From the NCBI GenBank assembly GCA_052034005.1, contig JBPOJB010000017.1:1-64000 (forward strand): a stretch of DNA of 64,000 nt, read 5' to 3'. Below, one piece after another: positions 16,849 to 24,999 of the stretch; position 1 is the stretch's first letter; each line of letters opens with the position of its first letter. The position numbers and the translations under genes were made by a program. The DNA is from JAAYDI01 sp052034005. GTDB lineage: Bacteria; Planctomycetota; Planctomycetia; Pirellulales; Pirellulaceae. Under the pieces are notes generated by a model, which was not told the DNA's origin, made no database searches, and saw only the letters and a program-made list of their open reading frames with translations.

Positions 16849-18921
16849 CTACTGAGGTTGGCGCGATTCGAGGTCCTGCAGCGCCCGGCGGACCTGCTGC
16901 CGCAACACCGCATCGTCCGCGAGCGGACTGATCCTCTGGAGCGCGGCATGCGCTTCGTCCGGATGGGACTGGCTGAGCGCCTTGGCCAGCGCCAAGACCG
17001 CGGGGACCGCCGCCGCCTGCAACTCCGGTTGGTCCAGGTAGGTCAGCAGCCGCGCCAATGCTTCGGGCACACGGGCTGCCGCCATCCGCGAGACGATCAG
17101 CTGCCGGTCTTCGAGCCGGGTGGCCAGATCCATTGCGCCCGCGAGCATCTCGAACGTCTGCTGCGGCGGGCGGTCGCTGGGCAGCGCGACGACCCGCGCA
17201 TAGGCTCGCAGCGCCCAGAGCCGATACGCCTCCACCGGGCTGTGCTGGGCGATGTCCAGCAGTTCGTCCGCCACGTCGGCGTCCGGCCAGTTGGCCAGGG
17301 CCCGATACCCTGCGTCGCGCAGGGCCTGGTCTGCACTGTGCATGGCCGCATGGACGGCCTGCAGCGCGTCCGCGCCGCCCAGACGCGCCAGCGTCGGCAG
17401 GAGCGCACACTGGGCCGCTGTGTCGGCTTTCTCCAACGCGGCTTGGAACAGCGCCGATCGCGCGGCCGCATCCGGCATCTGCTGGCAGCTCATCCACAAC
17501 GCGCGACTCGCGGCCTCGCGCTCTTCGCCAGGCGGCGTCTTGACCAGCAGGTCCAGCAACGCATCGGCCTCGGACGCCGTGGCCATCGTCTCCAGCGCGA
17601 CAAACGCCTCCCGCCGCACATCGGAGCGCGGGGATGTCGCGGCTCGGAGGAAGCCCGGCACGAACAACGCCGACCTGCGCGCCAGCGCACAGCGCACGGC
17701 GACCGGGCGCAGGTCCGATTCCTGATCCAGCAGCGCCGAGAGGGCCTCGTTCGTCCCGGCCGCCGACATGAGCCGGACCGCCTCGAACGCGGCGTCGCGG
17801 ACCGACGGATCGTCGGCCGCGGCGGCCAGCTTCACCAGCGCCGGGATGTCCTCGGCCGCCGCCGAGCTGATCAGCGCAGTCAACGCGGCCGTTTGCACCG
17901 CCGCCTCCGGGTCGCCCAGGGCGTCCAGCGCCGCCCGCCGCACCGCCGGGTCGCCGCGGTCTTTCAGGCTCAAGAAGAAAGCGACCTTGCCCGCCGCGGG
18001 CAGGCCGGCGACCGAGGCGGCGATCGCGTCGAGCTGTTCCGGCGCGTGCAGCTGCATCAGACAGTCGGCGGCCACCGCGCGCCGCCACGGCTGGTCGGCT
18101 GCCAGCCCCTCGGCAATCAAGGCCAGGGACTCGCCCGGTTGAGCCGCGATCAGCCCGCGCAGCGCCGCCGCACGCACCGGTTCGGAGTCGGACGCCAGCA
18201 ACGGCTGGCAGATCCTGATCGCCAGCGCATACTGCTGCTGTCGGCACAGCGACTCCGCCGCGTCCAGCTCGGCGTCGATCACGGCCGAACGCAGCGCCTC
18301 GGGTGCGCGCGGCGCGAACTCCAGCAACGCCTCCGCGGCCGGCGCCGTGCCGATCCGCCCCAACGCGACGACCGCTACTTCACACAAGTCGACAGATCCC
18401 GTGGCCAGCAGCGCGGCGATCGGCGCGACCGCGTCCCGGTCCGCCATCCGGCCCAGCGAGATCACCACGCCGAGCTGCTGAGGCCCGTCCGTCTTCCCCA
18501 ACATGGCACGCAACTGGGCGGCTGCCGCGGGGCTGCCCAGGCCCTCCAGCGCGTACCGCGCCATGTGCGCGCACCGGGCGTGAGACAGCAACGATCCGAG
18601 CGCGGGGAGACAGGCATCTGACCCCACGATCGCCAGCTGTCGACAGGCATAATCCTTCGCCAGGTCCGTGGTGGCGCCCTCCAGGATGGCGATCAGCCGG
18701 GCCTCGAGGTCCGAACGGACCGCGGCGTCGCCGCGCGCCTGGATGACGGCCGACTCGATCGGCTGGAACTGCTGCAGGTCCTGCCCCAATTCCAGCCTGC
18801 CCAGCGCTTCAAATGAGGCGTCCAAAGCCGGATTGTCGTTTGAATCCGCCGACCAGGCGGCGTGCGCTGAAAGCGCAACGCACAAGCACAACGTCGAGAC
18901 CGGTGCCAGGCGAGCAAGCAT
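16849..18921 (-). CDS. Secreted HEAT-repeat protein
   Basis: A 690-residue protein with a signal peptide (MLARLAPVSTLCLCVALSAHA) followed almost entirely by 30-35-residue helical repeats of the HEAT/PBS-lyase type. The repeats are typified by 'A.RALG.IG...A..ALL' units such as VAVVALGRIGTAPAAEALLEFA and RAGYRALANWPDADVADELLDIA-like stretches. No catalytic motif is seen. Such proteins act as scaffolds or inhibitors at the cell surface or in the periplasm. The start at 18921 is the first Met that gives a signal peptide; no strong ribosome site precedes it, and the open frame continues upstream. It is the first gene of the island on this strand and diverges from the glutamate mutase operon. Confidence 0.8.
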   Translation of the reverse strand: MLARLAPVSTLCLCVALSAHAAWSADSNDNPALDASFEALGRLELGQDLQQFQPIESAVIQARGDAAVRSDLEARLIAILEGATTDLAKDYACRQLAIVGSDACLPALGSLLSHARCAHMARYALEGLGSPAAAAQLRAMLGKTDGPQQLGVVISLGRMADRDAVAPIAALLATGSVDLCEVAVVALGRIGTAPAAEALLEFAPRAPEALRSAVIDAELDAAESLCRQQQYALAIRICQPLLASDSEPVRAAALRGLIAAQPGESLALIAEGLAADQPWRRAVAADCLMQLHAPEQLDAIAASVAGLPAAGKVAFFLSLKDRGDPAVRRAALDALGDPEAAVQTAALTALISSAAAEDIPALVKLAAAADDPSVRDAAFEAVRLMSAAGTNEALSALLDQESDLRPVAVRCALARRSALFVPGFLRAATSPRSDVRREAFVALETMATASEADALLDLLVKTPPGEEREAASRALWMSCQQMPDAAARSALFQAALEKADTAAQCALLPTLARLGGADALQAVHAAMHSADQALRDAGYRALANWPDADVADELLDIAQHSPVEAYRLWALRAYARVVALPSDRPPQQTFEMLAGAMDLATRLEDRQLIVSRMAAARVPEALARLLTYLDQPELQAAAVPAVLALAKALSQSHPDEAHAALQRISPLADDAVLRQQVRRALQDLESRQPQ

Positions 18922-19285
18922 GATGCAAGTATCCGCGTGAAGGTGTGCAGTTGAGTCAGCCAGCGCGGAGCCGGTGTGCGGCCGGTTGCCCACGAACCTA
19001 ACGGATCCACAACCACGCGTCAATGAAGCTGCGAGTGCGGCGAGAACCCCGGCACCCGCGGCCCGGCCATCGACCCCTGGCGGGTCTGACACGCCCTGTA
19101 CAGCCTCGCGACCGCAGGCCTCGCACCGCGCGCACGGCCGGATCGGCCTGTGCCTGCGTGTTCGCGTCGCAAAGCGGTCCATGCACCGGGGCGTGGTGAT
19201 AGATGTGTGCCGTGGACGGGAGTATCCACGCGTAGCGCGGGGCCGGTCTCGAACCCGGCCGCCGACGCCGGGCCCCGGCCGGGGA

Positions 19286-19328
19286 TTGACATGCCGCCGT
19301 CCGAGCGATAGGATTGGACTGGTCCAAT
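19286..19328 (+). promoter_or_regulatory. Sigma-70-type promoter with an overlapping 16-bp palindrome, in front of the GntR operon
   Basis: TTGACA at 19286-19291, a 17-bp spacer, and TAGGAT at 19309-19314 make a near-consensus promoter, the best in the window. A palindrome ATTGGAC-TG-GTCCAAT occupies 19313-19328, covering the end of the -10 element and the likely transcription start. That is a classical repressor position. The dyad shape fits GntR-family operators, suggesting autoregulation by the first gene of the operon. Confidence 0.7.
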
Positions 19329-19350
19329 TCAGGCGGCAAGCGGCATTTTG

Positions 19351-19386
19351 GTGCGAAATGTCGAATTGGACTATGCCATTTCGCAC
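19351..19386 (+). promoter_or_regulatory. Perfect 10-bp inverted repeat in the leader of the GntR operon
   Basis: GTGCGAAATG (19351-19360) and CATTTCGCAC (19377-19386) are exact reverse complements around a 16-base centre. The centre contains GAATTGGAC (19363-19371), itself the reverse complement of GTCCAATTC at 19322-19330 in the promoter palindrome. The element ends 19 bases before the start codon. It may be a second operator or an RNA hairpin that competes with the upstream pairing. Confidence 0.7.
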
Positions 19387-19405
19387 TGTGGTGTGGGGAG
19401 ACCGT

Positions 19406-20395
19406 ATGTTCCCGCTCTTTGAGATCCAGCGTGACAGTGACGTTCCGGCATATCGCCAGATCATTGAGAAGATCGCCACTTTGGTGCGGTCGGGCCAGCT
19501 CAAGCCGGGCGACCAGGTGCCGCCGGAGCGGGAGCTGTCATCTCAGTTGGGCATTGCGCGGGGGACGATCACCAAGGCGTACGAGGAGCTGGCGCGCAGT
19601 GGGATCCTGGAGGTGACGCAGGGTCGGGGCAGTTTCGTGTCGGCGCGTCAGGACGTCATTCCGACCGGGCGGCGCGAGCGGGCGGTGGAGCTGATCCGCG
19701 GCCTGGTCCGTGAGCTGAGCGAGTTGCGGTTCACTTACCAGGAGATCCGCACGCTGGTGGAGCTGATCCTTCTGGACGTGGAGGAGCGGTTCGAGAACCT
19801 GAACATGGTGGTGGTGGACTGCAGTCCGGAGGCGTTGCGGCTGTTTAGTCGTCAGTTGGGTTTTGTATCGCGGACGGGCATTCGGACGCTGTTGCTGGAC
19901 GAGGTCTCACGGGACCCGCAGCCGCAGGAGCGGCTGGTCGGCTTTGATCTGGTGCTGACGACGGCGACGCACTACGGCGAGGTGGTGACGTTAGCGCCGG
20001 AGTTGAAGGGCCGGGTGGTGCAGTTGGTGGTCTCACCCAGCCAGGAGACGATCATCAGTCTGGCGGGGATCAAGCCTCAGCAGTCGATCGGGGTGTTGTG
20101 TCAGAGCCCGCAATTCCGCGCGATCATCCAGCAGAAGCTGGCGTCGATGCTGATCACCAACCGCACGGCGGACCTGGAGTATCCCGGGCAATCCGACCGG
20201 TTGGCGGCGTTCGTGGCGGACCAGGACGTCCTGATCGTTCCGCCCGACTTCGCGACCATGCTCGACAGCAGCACGGCGCCGGTGATCGCGGAGTTCACGG
20301 AGAACGGCGGCAAGATCATTCCGTTCGACTATCAGATCGAGCGCGGGTCGCTGGTCCATCTGGAAGAGCGGATCCGGGGGTTGTTGGAGCGATGA
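19406..20395 (+). CDS. GntR-family transcriptional regulator of the glutamate mutase operon
   Basis: A 329-residue DNA-binding protein. Residues 1-75 are a GntR winged helix (VPAYRQIIEKIATLVRSGQLKPGDQVPPERELSSQ, then GIARGTITKAYEELARSGIL and the wing TQGRGSFV). The remaining 250 residues are not the usual FadR, UTRA or aminotransferase effector domain. They look like an alpha/beta ligand-binding domain (VVVDCSPEALRLFSRQL, FDLVLTTATHYGEV, VLIVPPDFATML). The ATG at 19406 has GGGGAG five bases before it; the longer open frame runs over the promoter and is rejected. Its stop overlaps glmS (ATGA), so regulator and enzymes are co-translated. The effector may be glutamate, methylaspartate or B12, by inference. 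Confidence 0.88.
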   Translation: MFPLFEIQRDSDVPAYRQIIEKIATLVRSGQLKPGDQVPPERELSSQLGIARGTITKAYEELARSGILEVTQGRGSFVSARQDVIPTGRRERAVELIRGLVRELSELRFTYQEIRTLVELILLDVEERFENLNMVVVDCSPEALRLFSRQLGFVSRTGIRTLLLDEVSRDPQPQERLVGFDLVLTTATHYGEVVTLAPELKGRVVQLVVSPSQETIISLAGIKPQQSIGVLCQSPQFRAIIQQKLASMLITNRTADLEYPGQSDRLAAFVADQDVLIVPPDFATMLDSSTAPVIAEFTENGGKIIPFDYQIERGSLVHLEERIRGLLER

Positions 20396-20826
20396 AGACA
20401 CCGGCGATCGTCTTGGGGGTGATCGGCAGCGACTGCCACTGTGTGGGCAACAAGATCCTGGACGCGTTTTTCAGCAGTCGCGGGTTCCGCGTGGTCAATC
20501 TGGGCGTGATGGTGAGCCAGGACGAGTTCATCGACGCGGCGATCGAGAGCGCGGCGGGGGCGATCCTGGTCTCGTCGCTCTACGGTCACGCGGAAATCGA
20601 CTGCGCGGGGTTTCGCGAGCGGTGCGTGGAGCGCGGCTTGGACGACATCCTGTTGTACATCGGCGGGAACCTCGTGGTCGGCAAGATGCCGCGCGAGGCG
20701 ATCGAGGCGAAGTTCAAGGCCGCGGGGTTCGATCGGGTCTTCATGCCGGGCGACGACCTGGAGGCCGCCGCCGCGTGTCTGCGGTCGGACCTGGCCCGGC
20801 GGTCGCGGCGGAGGCGGATTGCATGA
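20392..20826 (+). CDS. glmS: Glutamate mutase (methylaspartate mutase) small, B12-binding subunit
   Basis: A 144-residue cobalamin-binding protein. It shows the DxHxxG motif (Asp14-Cys-His16-Cys-Val-Gly19), whose histidine replaces dimethylbenzimidazole as the lower cobalt ligand. SSLYGH (61-66, the SxL element) and GGN (91-93) are at normal spacing. With GlmE it forms the adenosylcobalamin-dependent mutase that interconverts L-glutamate and (2S,3S)-3-methylaspartate. Length is typical for the family. It overlaps the regulator upstream and glmL downstream, each by ATGA. Confidence 0.97.
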   Translation: MKTPAIVLGVIGSDCHCVGNKILDAFFSSRGFRVVNLGVMVSQDEFIDAAIESAAGAILVSSLYGHAEIDCAGFRERCVERGLDDILLYIGGNLVVGKMPREAIEAKFKAAGFDRVFMPGDDLEAAAACLRSDLARRSRRRRIA

Positions 20827-22247
20827 CGAAGGTGATCAGCGTCGACATCGGTTCGACCTGGACCAAGGGCGCCCTGTTCGATCTCGATCCGCGATCGCCC
20901 CGCGTGCTGCGGCGGGGTGTGGTGCCCACGACGACGCGCGACCTGGCCGATGGTTTCACGCGGCTGTTGGCTCAGCTGCTGGAGCGGCCCGACGCGACGC
21001 CGCGCGGGTCGCTCCCGGCGGACCTGCCCTGCTATTTCTCGTCCTCCGCCAAGGGCGGCCTGGCGATCGCCGCGGTGGGGATCGTGCCGGACCTGACCGT
21101 GCAGGCCGCCCGGCTGGCCGCCGCGTCGGCCGGCGCGCGGATCGTGTCGTGCCATGCGTACGAGCTGGGCGCCGAGCAGATTGCGGCGCTGGAGCGCGCC
21201 CGGCCGGACATCGTGCTCCTGTCGGGCGGCACGGACGGCGGGAACGAGCGCGTGAACCTGCACAACGCCCGGGCGCTGGCCGCGTCGCGCTTGGAGTCGG
21301 TCATCCTGTATGCGGGCAACGCGCTGGTGGCGGACCGTATCCGCGCTGCGCTGGCGGGCAAGCGGGTGCTGGTGACGGACAACTTGATGCCGGAGGTCGG
21401 CCGACTGCGGGTCGAACCGGCCCGGCAGCGCATCCAGGAGGTTTTCCTGCAGCAGATTGTCGCGGGCAAGGGGCTCGGCACGGTTGCCCAGCGGTGTGTG
21501 GGCGAGCCGCGCCCCACCCCCTTGGCCGTCTTCGACCTTCTGTCGGCGATGGACGCGCGGTCGGCGTGCTGGAATGACGCGCTGGTGATCGACCTGGGTG
21601 GCGCCACGACGGATGTCTACTCCGCGACCGACGCGTTCTGGGGCGAGCCCGGGTTCGTGCTCAAGGGCCTGTGCGAACCGCGGCTCAAGCGGACGGTGGA
21701 GGGCGATCTGGGGATGCGCGTCAACGCGCGCGCTGTGCTGGACACGGCCGAGTCGTACATCGCCGGCGAGCTGGCGGCGTGCGGGGTGTCGCGGGACCGG
21801 TTCGAGGCGTACGTGGACGCTGTGCGGCAAGTGCCGGACCATCTGCCGGTCGACGCGGTGGAGCGGCGTTGCGACGAGGTGTTGGCCGGCGCGTGCGTGT
21901 ATCACGGCCTGCTGCGCCATGCGGGCCGCGTCGATGAGAGCTACGGGGTGGACGGCAGGATCTACATCCAGCGCGGCAAGGACCTGCGCCGCGTGACGAC
22001 CTGGATCGCCACGGGCGGCTACCTGTCCGCAATGCGTTCGGCCGCATTCTACCGGCGCGTGCTGGAAGCGGCCCGCCGCGACACGGGCGGCACGAGCCTG
22101 TTGCCGCGGCTGGGAACCCTCTACACCGACGCCCGCCACCTGTTGCCGCTGGTTGGCAATCTGGCCCGCGCCTTTCCCGACGCGGCCGTCCAGCTGGCCG
22201 GTCACGAGCTGCAACGTTTGCTTGAACCGGAGGCTGCTACTCCATGA
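20823..22247 (+). CDS. glmL: Glutamate mutase accessory protein GlmL/MutL (reactivating-factor-like ATPase)
   Basis: A 474-residue protein of the ASKHA (actin/hexokinase/Hsp70) fold. Phosphate-1 motif VDIGSTWTKG begins at residue 7; phosphate-2 VIDLGGATTDVYS lies near 255. It belongs to the MutL family encoded between the S and E subunits of glutamate mutase in clostridia. There it is thought to exchange damaged cobalamin for fresh adenosylcobalamin at the cost of ATP. It is unrelated to the mismatch-repair MutL. ATGA overlaps on both sides make equal translation of the three mutase genes likely. Confidence 0.95.
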   Translation: MTKVISVDIGSTWTKGALFDLDPRSPRVLRRGVVPTTTRDLADGFTRLLAQLLERPDATPRGSLPADLPCYFSSSAKGGLAIAAVGIVPDLTVQAARLAAASAGARIVSCHAYELGAEQIAALERARPDIVLLSGGTDGGNERVNLHNARALAASRLESVILYAGNALVADRIRAALAGKRVLVTDNLMPEVGRLRVEPARQRIQEVFLQQIVAGKGLGTVAQRCVGEPRPTPLAVFDLLSAMDARSACWNDALVIDLGGATTDVYSATDAFWGEPGFVLKGLCEPRLKRTVEGDLGMRVNARAVLDTAESYIAGELAACGVSRDRFEAYVDAVRQVPDHLPVDAVERRCDEVLAGACVYHGLLRHAGRVDESYGVDGRIYIQRGKDLRRVTTWIATGGYLSAMRSAAFYRRVLEAARRDTGGTSLLPRLGTLYTDARHLLPLVGNLARAFPDAAVQLAGHELQRLLEPEAATP

Positions 22248-23740
22248 CTGCACTGTCTGATCGCCACGATCCGACCGCGCCGGACCGGCCGGCGGGCCGG
22301 CAGATCCCACCGGACGAGTTCCTCCGCCAGCGCGAGGGCGTGCTGCGGGCCTGGCCGACCGGCGCCGGCGTGTGCCTTGAGGAAGCGATCCAGTACCAGC
22401 TGGCGATCCCACCGGCGAAGCGGTTTGCCGCGGTGATGCGCGACGCGATGGGGAAGCGCGCGATGCTGATCCAGCCGCGCGCGGGAGTCGCCTTGATCGA
22501 CGAGCATGTGCGGCTCTTGAAGTACCTGGAGACGGAGGGCGAGGCGGACCTCCTGCCGACGACCATCGACGCGTACACGCGGCAGAACCGGTACGCCGAA
22601 GCGGACAAGGGGATCGAGAAGTCGATCGCGGCCGGCACCTCGCTGCTCAACGGCTTCCCCGCCGTCAATCACGGCGTCGACGGTTGCCGGCGCGTCACCG
22701 AGAGCGTCCACAAGCCGGTCCAGGTCCGGCACGGGACGCCCGACGCCCGCTTGCTGGCCGAGATCACGTTGGCGGGCGGGTTCACGAGCTTCGAGGGGGG
22801 CGGCATCTCCTACAATATCCCCTACGCCAAGAATGTGCCGCTCCGCAAGTCGCTGGCCGACTGGCAGTACGTGGACCGGCTGTGCGGCTGGTACGGCGAG
22901 CAGGGCGTGTCGGTCAACCGCGAGCCGTTCGGCCCACTCACCGGCACGCTGGTGCCGCCGTGCATCAGCCATGCGATCGGCATCCTCGAGGGGATCCTGG
23001 CGTTGGAACAGGGTGTCCGATCGCTGACGCTGGGTTACGGGCAGGGGGGCAGCGTGCCGCAGGACGTGGCGGCCCTGTTGACCTTGCGCAGTCTCGGCGC
23101 GCGGCACTTCCGCGCGGCCGGCTTCGCGGACGGCGATTACGAGCTGACGACCGTGTTCCACCAGTGGATGGGCGGGTTTCCGGAGGACGAGTCGCGTGCT
23201 TTTGCGGTCATCACCTGGGGGACCATGGTGGCCTGTCTGGGCGGCGCCGACAAGATCATCGTCAAGACGCCGCACGAGGCGATGGGCATCCCGAGCAAGG
23301 AGGCCAACGCCCAGGGCCTGCGCGCCACGCGGCAGATCACCAACATGATGGCGGACCAGGGCGGCCTGGCGACCGAGGCGGTGGCGCGGGAGGCGGCGAT
23401 CATCGAGCGGGAAGTGGACTGCATCCTGGGCAAGGTCCGGGAGCTGGGCCGCGGCGAAATCGGCGAAGGCGCGGCGGCTGCGTTCGAAGCCGGCGTGCTC
23501 GACGTCCCCTTCGCGCCCTCGGTGCAATGCCGCGGCAAGTTGCTCCCGATGCGCGACAACGAGGGCTGTATCCGCATCTTCAATCCGGGCATGGTCCCGC
23601 TCGACGCCGACCTGCTCGCATGGCACCGCGAGCGGCTGCAGGAACGGGCGCGCGCCGAGCGGCGTCCCGTGTCCTTCCAGATGGTCACCGACGACATCTA
23701 TGCCATCAGCAAAGGGCAGCTGGTGGGGAGGCCCCGATGA
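22244..23740 (+). CDS. glmE: Glutamate mutase (methylaspartate mutase) epsilon, catalytic subunit
   Basis: A 498-residue TIM-barrel subunit, close to the family's usual 480-490. It has the hallmarks of GlmE: FTSFEGGGISYNIPYAKN, LCGWYGEQGVSVNREPFGPLTGTLVPP (substrate arginine region), LGYGQGGSVPQDVAAL and WGTMVACLGGADKIIVKTPHEAMGIPSKEAN. It binds the glutamate substrate and provides the barrel over which GlmS presents B12. The extended Pro/Asp-rich N-terminus (1-25) is longer than typical. Overlaps glmL and mal by ATGA. Confidence 0.97.
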   Translation: MTALSDRHDPTAPDRPAGRQIPPDEFLRQREGVLRAWPTGAGVCLEEAIQYQLAIPPAKRFAAVMRDAMGKRAMLIQPRAGVALIDEHVRLLKYLETEGEADLLPTTIDAYTRQNRYAEADKGIEKSIAAGTSLLNGFPAVNHGVDGCRRVTESVHKPVQVRHGTPDARLLAEITLAGGFTSFEGGGISYNIPYAKNVPLRKSLADWQYVDRLCGWYGEQGVSVNREPFGPLTGTLVPPCISHAIGILEGILALEQGVRSLTLGYGQGGSVPQDVAALLTLRSLGARHFRAAGFADGDYELTTVFHQWMGGFPEDESRAFAVITWGTMVACLGGADKIIVKTPHEAMGIPSKEANAQGLRATRQITNMMADQGGLATEAVAREAAIIEREVDCILGKVRELGRGEIGEGAAAAFEAGVLDVPFAPSVQCRGKLLPMRDNEGCIRIFNPGMVPLDADLLAWHRERLQERARAERRPVSFQMVTDDIYAISKGQLVGRPR

Positions 23741-24999
23741 GAATCCAACAGGTCCTGTTCGCACCCGGCTCGTCGGCGTTTTTCTACGACGACCAGTCGG
23801 CCATCACGCGGGGCGCGCGTCACGACGGGTTCGTCTATGCCGCGTCGCCGGTGACCCCCGGTTTCACGGGCGTGCGGATGGCCGGCGAATCGATCTCCGT
23901 GCTGCTGGTGCTCGAAGACGGCCAGGTGGCTGTCGGGGATTGCGTGGCGGTCCAGTATTCGGGCGCCGGCGGGCGCGACGGCGTGTTCCTGGCGCAGGCC
24001 TACCTGCCGGTGCTGGAGCAACAGATCCGCCCGCGGCTCGCCGGGCGCGAGCTGGGCCCGCTGCGGCCGCTGGCGGACGAGATCTGCGGGCTGCGGGTGG
24101 ACGGGCGCCTGCTGCACACGGCGATCCGTTCGGGCGTCACCCAGGCGCTGCTCGACGCGCGGGCCAAGGCCTGCCACCTGCTCCGCAGCGAGGTGATCTG
24201 CCAGGAGTACGGCTTGCCGGTCCGGGCGGACCCGATCCCGATCTTCGGGCAGTCCGGCGACAACCGGTACGAGCAGGTCGACAAGATGATCCTCAAGCAA
24301 GTGGACGTCCTGCCGCACGGGCTGATCAACAACGTGGAGGAGAAGCTGGGCCGGGACGGCGGGAAGCTCCGGGAGTATCTCCGCTGGCTGGTCGCGCGCA
24401 TTGCGCGGCTCAAGCCGCGCGACGACTACTGCCCGGTGCTGCATCTGGACGTCTATGGCACCGTGGGGCAGATCTTCGACAACCAGCCGCGGCGCGTGGC
24501 GGACTACCTGGCCCGTCTGGAAGCGGACGCCGGGCCGCACGCCTTGTATGTGGAAGGCCCGGTGGACATGGGCGGCCGGTCTGCGCAGATCGAGACGCTC
24601 CGCGAGATCCGGGAGTGTCTCGAGCGGTCGGGGTCCGCCGTGCGCACTGTGGCGGACGAATGGTGCAACACGTACGAGGACGTGGTGGCGTTCACCGACG
24701 CGGCGGCCTGCCACATGGTGCAGATCAAGACGCCCGACCTGGGCGGCGTTCAAGAGATCGTCCAGAGCGTGCTGTACTGCCGGGCGCACGGTATGGAGGC
24801 CTACCAGGGCGGCACGTGTAACGAGACCGACCTGTCGGCCCGGTGCTGTGTGCACCTGGCGATGGCGACGCGCCCGGCCCGGATGCTGGCCAAGCCGGGC
24901 ATGGGGTTCGACGAGGGTTTCATGATTGTCAGGAACGAGATGCAGCGGATCGGCGCCGTCCTGGCGTACCGCGCGGGAGGACCCCATGGCGCTGCCTGA
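23737..24999 (+). CDS. mal: Methylaspartate ammonia-lyase
   Basis: A 420-residue enolase-superfamily enzyme that eliminates ammonia from 3-methylaspartate to give mesaconate. All key residues line up with the Clostridium tetanomorphum enzyme, even in numbering. Catalytic base Lys331 (QIKTPDLGG) and His194 (LPHGLINN), and metal ligands Asp238, Glu273 and Asp307, are all visible. Together with the three genes before it, this commits glutamate to the methylaspartate pathway. The 3' end overlaps the next gene by 14 bases. The enzyme should be fully active, judging by conserved residues. Confidence 0.97.
   Translation: MRIQQVLFAPGSSAFFYDDQSAITRGARHDGFVYAASPVTPGFTGVRMAGESISVLLVLEDGQVAVGDCVAVQYSGAGGRDGVFLAQAYLPVLEQQIRPRLAGRELGPLRPLADEICGLRVDGRLLHTAIRSGVTQALLDARAKACHLLRSEVICQEYGLPVRADPIPIFGQSGDNRYEQVDKMILKQVDVLPHGLINNVEEKLGRDGGKLREYLRWLVARIARLKPRDDYCPVLHLDVYGTVGQIFDNQPRRVADYLARLEADAGPHALYVEGPVDMGGRSAQIETLREIRECLERSGSAVRTVADEWCNTYEDVVAFTDAAACHMVQIKTPDLGGVQEIVQSVLYCRAHGMEAYQGGTCNETDLSARCCVHLAMATRPARMLAKPGMGFDEGFMIVRNEMQRIGAVLAYRAGGPHGAA

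Larger units (their letters stand above)
18922..19405. other. Divergent intergenic region between the HEAT gene and the GntR operon
   Basis: No convincing gene. The leftmost 350 bases are GC-rich and featureless. The right 120 bases hold the promoter and inverted repeats annotated separately. No conserved B12-box-like segment of a cobalamin riboswitch was recognised, although the operon encodes a B12 enzyme. Confidence 0.6.

Noticed and set aside
15377..18247. A minus-strand open frame of 956 codons overlapping the HEAT, Gfo/Idh/MocA and gap sequences
   Set aside because: It is out of frame with three genes that have clear motifs and signal sequences. Gly/Arg/Ala-rich shadow.
18922..19405. 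A cobalamin riboswitch ahead of the B12-dependent mutase operon
   Set aside because: No B12-box-like conserved segment was found. The visible inverted repeats are short dyads more like protein operators.
20823..22247. MutL as DNA mismatch repair protein
   Set aside because: The protein has ASKHA phosphate motifs and lies between glutamate mutase subunits; no GHKL ATPase motifs are present.
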